A stretch of DNA of 64,000 nucleotides from Alphaproteobacteria bacterium (GCA_016793165.1 JAEULA010000013.1:1-64000), one strand, 5' to 3'. Positions 49,768 through 59,898 are shown, numbered from the stretch's first letter. Program-made: numbers and translations. The notes: generated from the letters alone by a model not told the origin.

Positions 49768-51176
49768 GGCGCGAGCCTGCGCGGATCGACGATCGCGCCA
49801 GCCACCGCGGCGGCGGCCGCGGTCGCCGGGCTCGCGAGATGGGTCCGGCTGCCCGGCCCCTGCCGGCCCTCGAAGTTGCGGTTCGACGTCGCCACGCAGC
49901 GCGCGCCCGGCGGGACGACGTCCTGATTGATGCTCACGCACATCGAGCAGCCCGGGCTGCGCCACTCGAAGCCGGCGTCGCGGAACACGCGATCGAGACC
50001 GATCGCCTCGGCCTCCCGCTTGACGGCGGCCGATCCGGGAACGACCAGCGCGCGCACGCGCGGCGCCACCTTGCGGCCCCGGACCACGGCGGCCGCGGCC
50101 TCGAGATCCGACAGGCGGCCGTTGGTGCAGGAGCCGATGAACACCACGTCGATTGCGAGTCCGGCCAGCGCGGCACCCGGCGCGACATCCATGTAGCGCA
50201 GGGCGGCCTCGGCGCGCCGGCGCCGATCGGCATCGGCGAACGCCGCCGGATCGGGGACCCGGCCGTCGACCCCGATCACGTCCTCCTGGGCCGTGCCCCA
50301 GGTGATCTGCGGCGCCAGGCCGTCGCAATCGATCGCGACGTCGCGATCGAAGCGCGCGTCGGCGTCGGTGGCGAGGCCGCGCCAATGCGCGATCGCGGTG
50401 TCCCAGTCCGCACCGCGCGGCACATAGGCGCGGCCGGCAAGGTAGTCGAAGGTGGCGTCGTCCGGCGCGATGACGCCGAGGCGCCCGCCGAGCTCGATCG
50501 ACATGTTGCAGACCGTCAGGCGCCCCTCGATCGGCAGCGCCGAGATGACGGGGCCCGAATATTCGACGGCATGGCCGCGCGCCGCGCTGATCCCGAAGCG
50601 CCCGATCGTCGCCAGGATCAGGTCCTTGGCCGCGATGCCGGGCCCCGGGCGGCCCTCGAAGCGGATGCGCATGGTCCGCGGCCGCTGCAGCAGCAGCGTC
50701 TGCGTCGCCAGGACGTGCTCGACCTCGCTGGTGCCGACACCGATCCCGAGCGCGCCCAGCCCGCCGACGGTGGCGGTGTGGCTGTCGCCGCAGGCGAGCG
50801 TCGTCCCCGGCAGCGCCGCGCCGAGCTCGGGGCCGATGACATGCACGATGCCCTGCCGCGGGTCCTCGATCCCGAAATGGCGGATGCCGTGCGCCGCCGC
50901 GTTGGCGCGCATCAGGCGCATCAGCTCGAGCCCCTCGGGATTGCTCGCCTCGTCGCGATCCGGCTCGGTCGAGACGATGTGGTCCTGCGTCGCGAGCGTC
51001 AGCTCGGGATGCGCGACGCGGCGCGCCCGTCGCTCGAGCCCGGCGAAGGCCGGCGCGCAAGTCGTCTCCTGCAGCATGTGGCGATCGATGAAGATCAGGT
51101 CGCGTTCGCCCTCGTGGCGCATGACGACATGCGCGTCCCAGATCTTCTCGAACAGTGTGGCGCCGGGCGCCGTCAT
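49764..51176 (-). CDS. leuC: 3-isopropylmalate dehydratase large subunit family (LeuC-like)
   Basis: 470-residue catalytic subunit with the iron-sulfur cysteines in IGSCTNGRLSD and SPGCSMCVS, HLLQ-type block FIDRHMLQETT, and CGDSHTATVGGLGAL. The length is usual for LeuC. ATG at 51176 gives the normal MTAPGATLFEKIWDAH start; the open frame beyond it has no similarity. It opens a same-strand series of about ten genes. It may be a true isopropylmalate isomerase or a related hydratase (citraconate, dimethylmaleate and similar); context favours the latter. Confidence 0.92.
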   Translation of the reverse strand: MTAPGATLFEKIWDAHVVMRHEGERDLIFIDRHMLQETTCAPAFAGLERRARRVAHPELTLATQDHIVSTEPDRDEASNPEGLELMRLMRANAAAHGIRHFGIEDPRQGIVHVIGPELGAALPGTTLACGDSHTATVGGLGALGIGVGTSEVEHVLATQTLLLQRPRTMRIRFEGRPGPGIAAKDLILATIGRFGISAARGHAVEYSGPVISALPIEGRLTVCNMSIELGGRLGVIAPDDATFDYLAGRAYVPRGADWDTAIAHWRGLATDADARFDRDVAIDCDGLAPQITWGTAQEDVIGVDGRVPDPAAFADADRRRRAEAALRYMDVAPGAALAGLAIDVVFIGSCTNGRLSDLEAAAAVVRGRKVAPRVRALVVPGSAAVKREAEAIGLDRVFRDAGFEWRSPGCSMCVSINQDVVPPGARCVATSNRNFEGRQGPGSRTHLASPATAAAAAVAGAIVDPRRLAP

Positions 51177-51554
51177 CCGCGACGCCGCCCCCGGCCATGA
51201 GCCGATGTGATGCGACGGCACTCCATGCGGCGATCCCCTCCAGCGGGCGCCGCCGTGTGCTCGGCGCTCCAGGGTCGGGATGAGAGGCGAAACCCGTCGC
51301 GCCGGCAAAGCAAATTTTGGCGCCTCGCATGACCAATCGTCATGCTGAGGACCGGTCCCGCCGCCGGCAACCGGCGCCGCGCCGATCGCGCCCGCCGACC
51401 CGGCGCCGGCCGTCTGCGCCGGCGGCGCCCCGATGCGACGAACCGCAGGATGCACAGCCGCCCGATTGACTCGATCCCGGCGGGAGATCAGCATCCTCGA
51501 CCGCAAGGACGTCGCTCGGGGGAATGGCGCGTTCCGCTAATCGGGGAGAGTCAC
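51177..51554. promoter_or_regulatory. Divergent intergenic region between leuC-like and livK-like genes
   Basis: 378 bases without a gene. It holds the start regions of the leuC-led locus (leftward) and the liv importer (rightward), a short AT-rich patch around 51307-51318 (AAAGCAAATTTT), and the dyad listed separately. No open frame here has both a ribosome-binding site and a recognisable product. Confidence 0.55.
51327..51345. promoter_or_regulatory. Operator-like palindrome GCATGAC-N5-GTCATGC
   Basis: Perfect 7-base arms with spacer CAATC, next to the AT-rich patch in the divergent region, 151 bases before leuC and 210 before livK. Compact, symmetric and AT-containing in GC-rich surroundings, it looks like a dimer-binding site. 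The LysR regulator inside the leuC-led locus is one candidate to bind, though LysR sites are usually T-N11-A. Confidence 0.4.
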
Positions 51555-52697
51555 ATGATGCGTTCGTCGCTCACGCGCCGGCTGCTTGTCGGCGCCGCCT
51601 TCGTCGTCTCGCTGAACTTCGTCGCCGCGCGCGTCGAGGCCCAGCAGGTCATCAAGATCGCGGCCGGCGCGCCGCTCACGGGCGCGCTCGCCAAGCCCGG
51701 CCAGGAGGTCTTCAACGCGGTGAAGCTCGCCGCCGACGAGTGGAACGCCAAGGGAGGCGTCCTCGGAATGAAGATCGAGGTGGTCGCGGCCGACGACCAG
51801 GGCAATCCGCAGGTCGGCGTCGCCGCCGCCGAGAAGGTGGTCGCCGACCCGGCGATCATGGGCGCGGTCTGGGGGATCACTTCGTCGACCTGCATCCCGG
51901 CGTCGGAGATCCTGGAGAAGGCCAACATGGCCTTCATCACGCCGGGCTGCAGCAACCCGAAGGTCACCGACCGCGGCCTGAAGAATATGCATCGCCTCTG
52001 CGCGCGCGACGACTTCCAGGGTCCCGCGGGCATCATCTTCGCGGTGCAGGAGCTCAAGGCGAAGAAGATCGCGATCTTCGACGACGGCACCACGGGCCCG
52101 CGCGGCGCGGCCGACGAGGCCGAGAAGCAGGCCAAGGCGATGGGCGTCCAGTCCCTGCGCTTCGTGTTGCGCTCGGGCGACAAGGACTTCCGCGCCGTTC
52201 TCGGCACCGTGCCCAAGGACGTCGACGTGATCTACGCCAGCCTGTGGGCGCCCGACGCCGCGCTGATGGCCAAGCAGCTCCCGGATGTCGGCCACAAGGC
52301 CAAGATGATCGGCCCCGACGGCCAGTTCGAGCCGATCGACTATGTCGAAGCCTCCGCCGGCGGCGCCGAAGGCAACTACGTCACCTTCTTCGTGCCGGAC
52401 ATGAAGAAGATCCCGGCGGCGGCGGCGTTCGTGAAGAACTTCGAAGCCAAGCACGGCGCGATCTCCTCCTACGGACCGATCGCCTACGAGGGCGCGAACA
52501 TCCTGATCGAGGCGATCAAGACCGCCGGCAAGGCCGACCGGGCCGCGATCCGCGATGCGGTGCGGGCGAGCAAGCACAACGGCATCCTCGGCATGCAGAT
52601 CGCCTTCGACGCCAAGGGCGACGTGGCGACGCCTTCGCTCTCGGTCTACCAGGTCAAGGGCAAGGGCTTCGAGCTCGTGAAGACGGTGACGAAGTAA
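51555..52697 (+). CDS. livK: Branched-chain amino acid-type ABC transporter substrate-binding protein
   Basis: 380-residue periplasmic protein with a signal peptide (MMRSSLTRRLLVGAAFVVSL, cut near VEAQQ). The type I binding fold is shown by IKIAAGAPLTGALAKPGQEVFNA (core PLTGALA), VVAADDQGNP, GITSSTCIPASEI and IGPDGQFEP. Two adjacent ATGs (51555 and 51558) follow a strong GGGGAGAG. It heads a complete liv set. Such importers carry branched-chain amino acids, other amino acids, urea or aromatic acids; the ligand is not deducible. Confidence 0.93.
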   Translation: MMRSSLTRRLLVGAAFVVSLNFVAARVEAQQVIKIAAGAPLTGALAKPGQEVFNAVKLAADEWNAKGGVLGMKIEVVAADDQGNPQVGVAAAEKVVADPAIMGAVWGITSSTCIPASEILEKANMAFITPGCSNPKVTDRGLKNMHRLCARDDFQGPAGIIFAVQELKAKKIAIFDDGTTGPRGAADEAEKQAKAMGVQSLRFVLRSGDKDFRAVLGTVPKDVDVIYASLWAPDAALMAKQLPDVGHKAKMIGPDGQFEPIDYVEASAGGAEGNYVTFFVPDMKKIPAAAAFVKNFEAKHGAISSYGPIAYEGANILIEAIKTAGKADRAAIRDAVRASKHNGILGMQIAFDAKGDVATPSLSVYQVKGKGFELVKTVTK

Positions 52698-52716
52698 TCC
52701 ACCTCGCCTCGTCACC

Positions 52717-53491
52717 ATGGCGCTCCTGGACGTCCAGGGCCTGCGGAAGAGCTTCGGGGGCCTGCAGGCCGTCCAGGAGGTCGACTTCCAGATCGCCGAG
52801 GGGGAGATCGTCGGCGTGATCGGCCCCAACGGGTCGGGCAAGACGACGATCTTCAACGTGCTCACCGGCATCTACGCGCCGAGCGGCGGCCGTGCCGTCC
52901 TGGACGGCCGCCACTCGATCCTGGGCCTCAAGCCGCATCAGGTGACCGCGCTCGGCATCGCGCGTACCTTCCAGAACCAGCGGCTCTTCAACCAGATGAC
53001 GGTGCTGGAGAACGTCTGCGTCGGGCAGCACTGCCGCACCTCGTCGGGCATCGCCGGGATCCTGTTCGCCCTTCCCGGCGCGAGCCGCGAGAGGCGGCGG
53101 GTGCTCGACGAGGCCCGCGAACTGCTCGGCGTGTTCGGCGACCGGCTGCTGCCGCGCCAGGACGAGCTGGCGATCGGGCTGTCCTATGCCAATCGCCGGC
53201 GCCTCGAGATCGCGCGCGCGCTGGCGACCCGGCCGCGGCTGCTGCTGCTCGACGAGCCGGCGGCAGGCATGAACCAGACGGAATCGCGCGAGCTCATCGC
53301 CGACATCCGCCGCATCCGCGACCGCGGCGTGACGGTGGTCCTGATCGAGCACGACATGACCGTGATCGGGCGGATCACCGATCGCGTCGTCGCGCTGGAC
53401 CACGGCACCAAGATCGCCGAAGGCGACTTCGCCACCGTGCGGCGCCACCCCAAGGTCGTCGAGGCCTATCTCGGCAAGCGGGCCGCCGCCC

Positions 53492-53499
<8 letters not shown>
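52717..53499 (+). CDS. livG: Branched-chain amino acid-type ABC transporter ATPase LivG
   Basis: 260-residue ATPase, Walker A GPNGSGKTT, signature region LSYANRRRLEIARAL (the degenerate LSYG-type of LivG), Walker B LLLLDEPAAGMN and H-loop LIEHDMTVI. It begins 19 bases after livK and overlaps livF by 8 bases. Confidence 0.95.
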
Positions 53500-54220
<721 letters not shown>

Positions 54221-54229
54221 GAACCCCCG

Positions 54230-55177
54230 ATGTCATTCGTCGACACGCTCTCGATCCTGCCGCAGCAGCTCGTCTTCGGGCTGGCGCTGGGGACGGTCTA
54301 CGGCCTGATCGCGCTCGGCTACACGATGGTCTACGGCGTCCTGCTGATGATCAACTTCGCGCACGGCGAGGTGTTCATGATCGGCGCCTATATCGGCTGG
54401 GGGGTGCTCGCGGTCCTGCTCGACAACGCCGTCGGCGGCCTGCACCCGGTCTGGGTCCTGCCGGTGCTGCTGCTGCCCGCGATGGTGCTCTGCGGCGCGC
54501 TCGGCATGGGCATCGAGCGCTTCGCCTATCGCCCGCTCTACATGCGCGGCGGCACGCGGCTTGCGCCGCTGATCAGCGCGTTCGGCGCGTCGATCTTCCT
54601 GCAGAACGCGGTGATGCTGACCCAGGGCGCGCGCATGAAGGTCTACATGACCAACACGATCTTTCCGCGGACGTGGCGCTTCGACATCCTCGGCGTCAAC
54701 GTCTCGGTGCTCGTGCTGGTGATCGCGTCGCTTTCGCTGCTGCTGACCTGGGCGCTGGTGCAGCTCGTCCAGCGCTCGACCCTCGGGCGGTCGATCCGCG
54801 CCGTCTCCGAGGATCGCGAGATGGCTGCCGTCATGGGCATCAATGTCGGCCAGGTCGTCGGCCTCACGTTCTTCCTCGGCTCGGCGCTGGGCGGCGCCGC
54901 GGGCGTGCTGATCGGCCTCTACTACACCCAGATCGACTTCGTGATGGGCTACTCGGCCGGTCTCAAGGCCTTCACCGCGGCGGTCCTCGGCGGCATCGGC
55001 AACATCAAGGGCGCGATGCTCGGTGGCCTGCTGCTGGGCCTGATCGAGAGCGTCGCCGTCACCTTCATCAATCCCGCCTTCAAGGACGTCGTCGCCTTCG
55101 GCGTGCTGATCCTGGTGCTGATGTTCCGCCCCGAGGGGATCTTCGGCGAGACCCTCGCGGACTGGAAGAAGGTGTGA
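54230..55177 (+). CDS. livH: Branched-chain amino acid-type ABC transporter permease LivH
   Basis: 315-residue permease with the LivH start (LVFGLALGTVYGLIALGYTMVYG, core GLIALGYTMVYG), NFAHGEVFMIGAY and the coupling loop RAVSEDREMAAVMGIN. About eight membrane helices. Nine bases after livF; its TGA shares a base with the livM ATG. Confidence 0.95.
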   Translation: MSFVDTLSILPQQLVFGLALGTVYGLIALGYTMVYGVLLMINFAHGEVFMIGAYIGWGVLAVLLDNAVGGLHPVWVLPVLLLPAMVLCGALGMGIERFAYRPLYMRGGTRLAPLISAFGASIFLQNAVMLTQGARMKVYMTNTIFPRTWRFDILGVNVSVLVLVIASLSLLLTWALVQLVQRSTLGRSIRAVSEDREMAAVMGINVGQVVGLTFFLGSALGGAAGVLIGLYYTQIDFVMGYSAGLKAFTAAVLGGIGNIKGAMLGGLLLGLIESVAVTFINPAFKDVVAFGVLILVLMFRPEGIFGETLADWKKV

Positions 55178-56187
55178 TGGAAGCCCTCGTCCGCCGCCAC
55201 TGGATCTGGGGCCTGCTCGTCGTCGGGCTCGTCTCGCCGCTGCTGGCGCCCAACGACTACGTCGTCGGCGTGCTGGCGCGCATTTGCCTCTATGCCATGC
55301 TCGCGCTGGGCCTCAACATCGTCGTCGGCTTCGCCGGCCTGCTCGACATCGGCTACGTCGCCTTCTTCGGCATCGGCAGCTACGTCTACGCCTTCGTCGC
55401 CTCGCCGCATTTCGGCATCCACCTGCCCTTCCTGCCGGCGATGGTGATCGTGACCATCGCGGCCGCGATCTCGGGAATCCTGATCGGCGCCCCGACCCTG
55501 CGTCTGCGCGGCGATTATCTGGCCATCGTGACGCTCGGCTTCGGCGAGATCACCTACATCTGCCTCGTGAATCTCGACCGCCCGGTCAACATCACCGGCG
55601 GCCCGAGCGGCCTGATCCGCATCGATCCGCCGAGCTTCTTCGGACACGCCTTCGGCACCAATCTCGAATACTACTATCTCTTCCTGCTCACGCTCGGCGG
55701 CCTGGTCTACGCCTCGCTGCGGCTGCGCGATTCGCGCATCGGCTGGGCCTGGCGAGCGATCCGCGAGGACGAGCTTGCCGCCGGCGCGATGGGGATCAAC
55801 ACCACGGTCTCGAAGCTGCAGGCCTTCGCGCTCGGCGCCACATTCGCGGGCTTCGCCGGCGGCCTGCTCGCCTCGTGGCAGCGCTCGGTCTTCCCCGACA
55901 ATTTCCTGTTCCAGGAATCGATCAACGTGCTGGCGATGGTGATACTCGGCGGCATGGGCAGCGTGCTGGGCGTGATCCTCGGCGCCACGATCATCGTCGC
56001 GCTGCCCGAGATCTTCCGCGATCTCGCGCTCTACCGGCTCCTCGCCTTCGGCGCGCTGATGATGGTCGTGATGGTGATCCGGCCGGAGGGGCTGTGGCCC
56101 GAGCACGCCCGCGGCAAGCTCGGAAAGCCGACGGCCGGAGACGACGGGCCGCCGCCGAAGCCGTCGGCGGGCGGCGCCTCAGGCTAG
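55177..56187 (+). CDS. livM: Branched-chain amino acid-type ABC transporter permease LivM
   Basis: 336-residue permease with ALGLNIVVGFAGLLDIGYVAFFGIG (core GFAGLLDIGYVAF), LRLRGDYLAIVTLGFGEI and the coupling loop AIREDELAAGAMGIN. A Pro-, Gly- and Lys-rich C-terminal tail of about 25 residues ends in an overlap of nine bases with the convergent threonine-synthase-like gene. Confidence 0.94.
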   Translation: MEALVRRHWIWGLLVVGLVSPLLAPNDYVVGVLARICLYAMLALGLNIVVGFAGLLDIGYVAFFGIGSYVYAFVASPHFGIHLPFLPAMVIVTIAAAISGILIGAPTLRLRGDYLAIVTLGFGEITYICLVNLDRPVNITGGPSGLIRIDPPSFFGHAFGTNLEYYYLFLLTLGGLVYASLRLRDSRIGWAWRAIREDELAAGAMGINTTVSKLQAFALGATFAGFAGGLLASWQRSVFPDNFLFQESINVLAMVILGGMGSVLGVILGATIIVALPEIFRDLALYRLLAFGALMMVVMVIRPEGLWPEHARGKLGKPTAGDDGPPPKPSAGGASG

Positions 56188-57345
56188 GCCCGCGCCGGCG
56201 AGCCAGCGATCGAGCGCCTCGGGCGTCGCGTCGACGGTCGGCACCGGCGATCCCGGCGGCAGATGTTCGGCCCAGCGGATCCCGCTCGCGGTGAGCAGGC
56301 ACACGACGCTGTCGTCGCGTCGAACCGCGCCGCTCGCCAGCAGGCGCGGCAGGCAGGCGAGCGGCAGCGCGCAGGAGGCCTCGACGAACAGGCCCGCGCG
56401 CGCCAGCTCGGCCTGGGCGGCGAGGATCTCGGCATCGCTCGCCGAGGCCGCACAGCCGCCAGATTCGCGGATCGCGCGCAGCGCCATCGGGTCGGCGACC
56501 CGCTCGCGGGTCGAGAAGGCGACGCTGTCCGACGGCGGCAGTTCGACCGGCATGTCGCGGCCCTCGCGCAGGCTCACCTCGAGCGAATTCGCGCTCGCGG
56601 GCTGGCACGCGATCATCCGCGACGCGCCGCCGCGCGCGCCGCGCAGGCCCAGCCAGGTGCCGAACAGTCCGTTGCCGCGGGCGCAGGGAAACAGCACCGC
56701 ATCCGGCGCGCGCCCGAGCGCGGACACCAGCTCCTCGCCGATCGCGCGGTAGCCTTCGACGCCGAAGGGATTGCTGACACGCCGCGGCATGCGCAGCCCG
56801 ATCGGGAACCAGCCCCGCGCCAGCACCGCATGCTCGAAGAGGAGCTGGCGACGCTCGGGATCGGTCATGAGGACATGGGCGCCATGGGCCTGCGCCTGCA
56901 GCAGGGCGGCATTCGGCAATCCCGCCGCGGCGAGGAAGAGGCACGGCAGCCCCGCGGCTGCCGCGTAGGCGGCCGCCGAGACGCCGAGGTTGCCGGTCGA
57001 CGAGACAACGACCCGATCGACGCCGAAGGGCCGCACGGCATTCAAGGTCGCCGCGACATAGCGGTCCTTGTAGGAGGCGGTCGGATTCGCGCCCTCGATC
57101 TTGAAGCGGAGTCCCGCGAGCCCGAGGCGCGCCGCGATGCGCGGAACCTCGACGAGCGGCGTGTCGCCCTCGCCGAGCGTCAGCGCGGCGGCGTCGCCCC
57201 GGCCCGGCAACCGGCCTTCGACCTGCAGCACCGTCGGAACGCCGCGCGCCGCGCAATCCGGGCAGCCCATTGTCGCCGCGAACGCCGCGTGCCGCTTGCC
57301 GCATCCCTCGCAGACGAGAGTCCAGGTCGTCGCCCGTTTCGCCAT
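56179..57345 (-). CDS. Threonine-synthase-like PLP enzyme with N-terminal zinc ribbon
   Basis: 388-residue fold-type II PLP enzyme. Cys12, Cys15, Cys28 and Cys31 form a zinc-ribbon-like start, as in one class of threonine synthase. The PLP lysine is Lys93 (NPTASYKDR), the phosphate loop is STGNLGVSAAAYA, and the C-terminal half is complete. GGGGGA lies seven bases before the ATG. It is probably a PLP lyase on a hydroxy- or phospho-amino acid; several proteins of this type are not true threonine synthases, and no thr genes lie nearby. The stop overlaps the livM end on the opposite strand. Confidence 0.87.
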   Translation of the reverse strand: MAKRATTWTLVCEGCGKRHAAFAATMGCPDCAARGVPTVLQVEGRLPGRGDAAALTLGEGDTPLVEVPRIAARLGLAGLRFKIEGANPTASYKDRYVAATLNAVRPFGVDRVVVSSTGNLGVSAAAYAAAAGLPCLFLAAAGLPNAALLQAQAHGAHVLMTDPERRQLLFEHAVLARGWFPIGLRMPRRVSNPFGVEGYRAIGEELVSALGRAPDAVLFPCARGNGLFGTWLGLRGARGGASRMIACQPASANSLEVSLREGRDMPVELPPSDSVAFSTRERVADPMALRAIRESGGCAASASDAEILAAQAELARAGLFVEASCALPLACLPRLLASGAVRRDDSVVCLLTASGIRWAEHLPPGSPVPTVDATPEALDRWLAGAGLA

Positions 57346-57506
57346 CGTCCGATCCCCCGCTCCGCGCCGGCCTGCGCCCACCCTAGGGACGGAGCATCGC
57401 ACGGGTCCAGAGACGCGGCTCTGCGAACCGCTTGAGCACGCCGCGCAGGCGCCTCGGCGGTCCCGACGGCGCGGCGACCGACGATGCGGCTCCGTCCGTG
57501 CCCCGG

Positions 57507-58745
57507 TCAGGAAGCGTGGTGGAGATCCCGGATGAGCTCGCCCGCGATCGTCTCGCGATTGCGGCTCGCGACCCACTCGGCGCGCTCGGCCGTGCGCCAT
57601 CGCTCGCGGGGCGCCTCGATGAGCCGTCGCAGCGAGCCGGCGAGAGCCGCGGCGTCGCCGACCGCAACGGCCGCGGGCCCCGCGCCCGTGGCGTTCACGA
57701 CGCGGGCGCCCTCGCTCGAGGTGCCGAAGGCCAGGATCGGCGCGCCGGCTCGCATGTAGTCGTAGGTCTTCTGCGGAATCAGCCCGTCATAGGCCGTGTT
57801 CAACAGAAGGAGGCAGGCATCGCTCGACATCATCAGGCCGACGGCCTCCGATTGCGGAACGCCGGGATGCACCGCAACGGAAATGCCGTGCTCGCGTGCC
57901 CAAGCGGCACAGGACTGGCCGTACTCCGTCAGCGGCCCGGTCATTCGGATCGCCACCCGGGTCCGCAGCTCGGGCGCGCGCTCGAAGGCCGGCGCCAAAG
58001 TCTCGAAGAACTCTCGTATGGGCGTGTGCGTGGCCGCGACGCCGACGAAGTCGATCGTCAGGATCCCGTCATCCGCACCGCGCGACGGCATCGCGGCCTT
58101 GGCGAACGGCCGCGGATCCCATCCGTTCTCGTAGACATGCGCGCGCGGCTCGATGAACGGGAATGCCCTGCAATAGTCCCGTCGTTTGCCCTCGGTGACG
58201 AACGCGACGAACCGGGCATGCCTCAGGCACCTGTCCTCCCAAGCCCGATCGTCCGGGCCGACCGTCACGAACGAGGGAGTCATGACGGTCCACTCGTCGA
58301 TGTAGAACAACGCCAGCGGCGCGCCGAGGCCACGGGAGAGCTGATACCCGGCGACGAAATTCGCGAAACGCGGGCCGAACGCGAGGATCATCGAAGGCGG
58401 GTCGTCGCGCAGCGACGCCATCGCATGGCGCGACATCAGCAGTGCCGTCGCGAACTCGCCGTCGATCTGCGGGAACAGCCGCGTCGCCGGATAGAGGGTC
58501 GGGTTGTAGCCGGCCCGCAACCGGCCCGGCACCCGAAGGATCCGGATGCCGGGCGGGAGATCCTCCAGCATCTCGTTGCCCTGCGCCGTCGGTTCGTCGG
58601 GGACCGGCGCGCAGACGACCGAGAGCGCCTGCCCCATTCCTCCTGCCGCACAGGCAAGCGCCTTCGGGAAGTGAGCGCTCGTCGCATGCATCGGCGGAAA
58701 GGCCCATGACACGACGAGCAGATGGTTTCGTCGCTTCGCCGACAC
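57507..58745 (-). CDS. Glycosyltransferase (GT-B, family 4-like)
   Basis: Protein of about 412 residues with two Rossmann-like halves. The N-terminal nucleotide fold starts LLVVSWAFPPMHATSAHF, and the C-terminal half has VAVHPGVPQSEAVGLMMSSDACLLLL (core VPQSEAVGLMM) and KTYDYMRAGAPILAFG, the usual sugar-nucleotide region. The start is uncertain: GTG at 58745 gives a normal short N-terminus, and a TTG at 58817 would extend it by 24 residues. Neither has a strong site. It follows an FkbM methyltransferase gene on the same strand, suggesting surface polysaccharide or glycolipid decoration. Confidence 0.78.
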   Translation of the reverse strand: MSAKRRNHLLVVSWAFPPMHATSAHFPKALACAAGGMGQALSVVCAPVPDEPTAQGNEMLEDLPPGIRILRVPGRLRAGYNPTLYPATRLFPQIDGEFATALLMSRHAMASLRDDPPSMILAFGPRFANFVAGYQLSRGLGAPLALFYIDEWTVMTPSFVTVGPDDRAWEDRCLRHARFVAFVTEGKRRDYCRAFPFIEPRAHVYENGWDPRPFAKAAMPSRGADDGILTIDFVGVAATHTPIREFFETLAPAFERAPELRTRVAIRMTGPLTEYGQSCAAWAREHGISVAVHPGVPQSEAVGLMMSSDACLLLLNTAYDGLIPQKTYDYMRAGAPILAFGTSSEGARVVNATGAGPAAVAVGDAAALAGSLRRLIEAPRERWRTAERAEWVASRNRETIAGELIRDLHHAS

Positions 58746-58845
58746 GGGGCGAAGCGACTGCAGGCGGACCTCGGCCCAGAGCTTGTAGCCCAGGATCGTG
58801 TGGATGATGGATCGCAAGTGGATGGCCCCGGAAATCCGCCCCGCG

Positions 58846-59616
58846 CTATCCCTTCCGACCCGACGCCACGCCGCCGCGGCCGATGCCGGCCGACAACATC
58901 GAGGGGCGAACGAACATGCAGTCGAACTCGCGTGCCCGAAGGTCCGGCATGCGCGCAATCGTCAGGATCTCGGCAAGGTCCAGGCCGTGGCTCTTGAACA
59001 CGGCGATCGCCTCGGGAAGGTCCAGTGTGTCCTGGTAGATGGGTACCGTTCCGACCTCGGCTTGGGCTGCGGGGCATGTCGCGAAGACCTGCGCGCCCCC
59101 TGCGATCACCTCGCGCTCGAAGCCCTGCACGTCCATCTTGACGAAGCATCGACACAGGTCGGGGAGAGCCGGAGCGACATCATCCAGCCGCTTCACGTCG
59201 ACCGTCACCCGGCCGGCCTCCTTCGTTCGCAGATGCGAGTAGATGAGATCGGTCGGCGCCTTCAGCGAGTTCAAAACGTCGTCCGAAAAGCGATTGAGCT
59301 CGAGCTGGGACTCGGTCGCGCCCAGGGCAAAGGGATGGATCGTCCAGTTCGGGTCCGACTTGGCGCGATCCGAGAGCATCTCCGCGAGTTCCGGCGCGGG
59401 CTCGAAGGAATGGATGGCACCGTCGAACTCGACATAGTGGCGGAGGAAATCGCGATATCCGCCTCGGTTGGCGCCGATATCCAGCACCGTCTCGATGCCA
59501 TAGGCGACGAAGATCCGCCGCGTGGCCTCGCCGGCCGCCCGGGCGTCCAGTCGCCAGCGCGGCAGGATCTCATAACCGAGCGTCCGCGCGGCCCGACGGA
59601 CCACGGCATTGATCAT
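58846..59616 (-). CDS. FkbM family SAM-dependent methyltransferase
   Basis: 256-residue methyltransferase. The start MINAVVRRAARTLGYEILP is typical of FkbM proteins and GGAG lies six bases upstream. SAM-binding motif VLDIGANRGGYRDFL, HSFEPAPE, and the FkbM block KMDVQGFEREVIAGG are clear. An earlier ATG at 59670 is less likely. It lies upstream of the glycosyltransferase gene and may methylate the sugar added by it. The 282 bases between it and the ABC-F gene hold no gene I can support. Confidence 0.87.
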   Translation of the reverse strand: MINAVVRRAARTLGYEILPRWRLDARAAGEATRRIFVAYGIETVLDIGANRGGYRDFLRHYVEFDGAIHSFEPAPELAEMLSDRAKSDPNWTIHPFALGATESQLELNRFSDDVLNSLKAPTDLIYSHLRTKEAGRVTVDVKRLDDVAPALPDLCRCFVKMDVQGFEREVIAGGAQVFATCPAAQAEVGTVPIYQDTLDLPEAIAVFKSHGLDLAEILTIARMPDLRAREFDCMFVRPSMLSAGIGRGGVASGRKG

Positions 59617-59898
59617 CGACGACTCCGACGGCTGGGCCCCGGCACGCGAATAGCGGCGTATTTGGAGCATTGCCCTGCGGACTCCCGATGTCCAGAGATG
59701 GAGCCGCCATGGGCTCGCGCAGCGATCACTTGCGCGTGTCGGACCGCCGGCGGCTCGCGCTCCGTTCAGGCCGGCCGATCGGCCTCCGACGCATCCCGGC
59801 CGTTCCGGGCCGCGGCGGCTCGGGTTCTCCCGCGCGCGCGCGGCGCGATCGCGCACCCAGGCCCCGCACTGCGCCGGACCGAACCTTGGCGACGGCGG

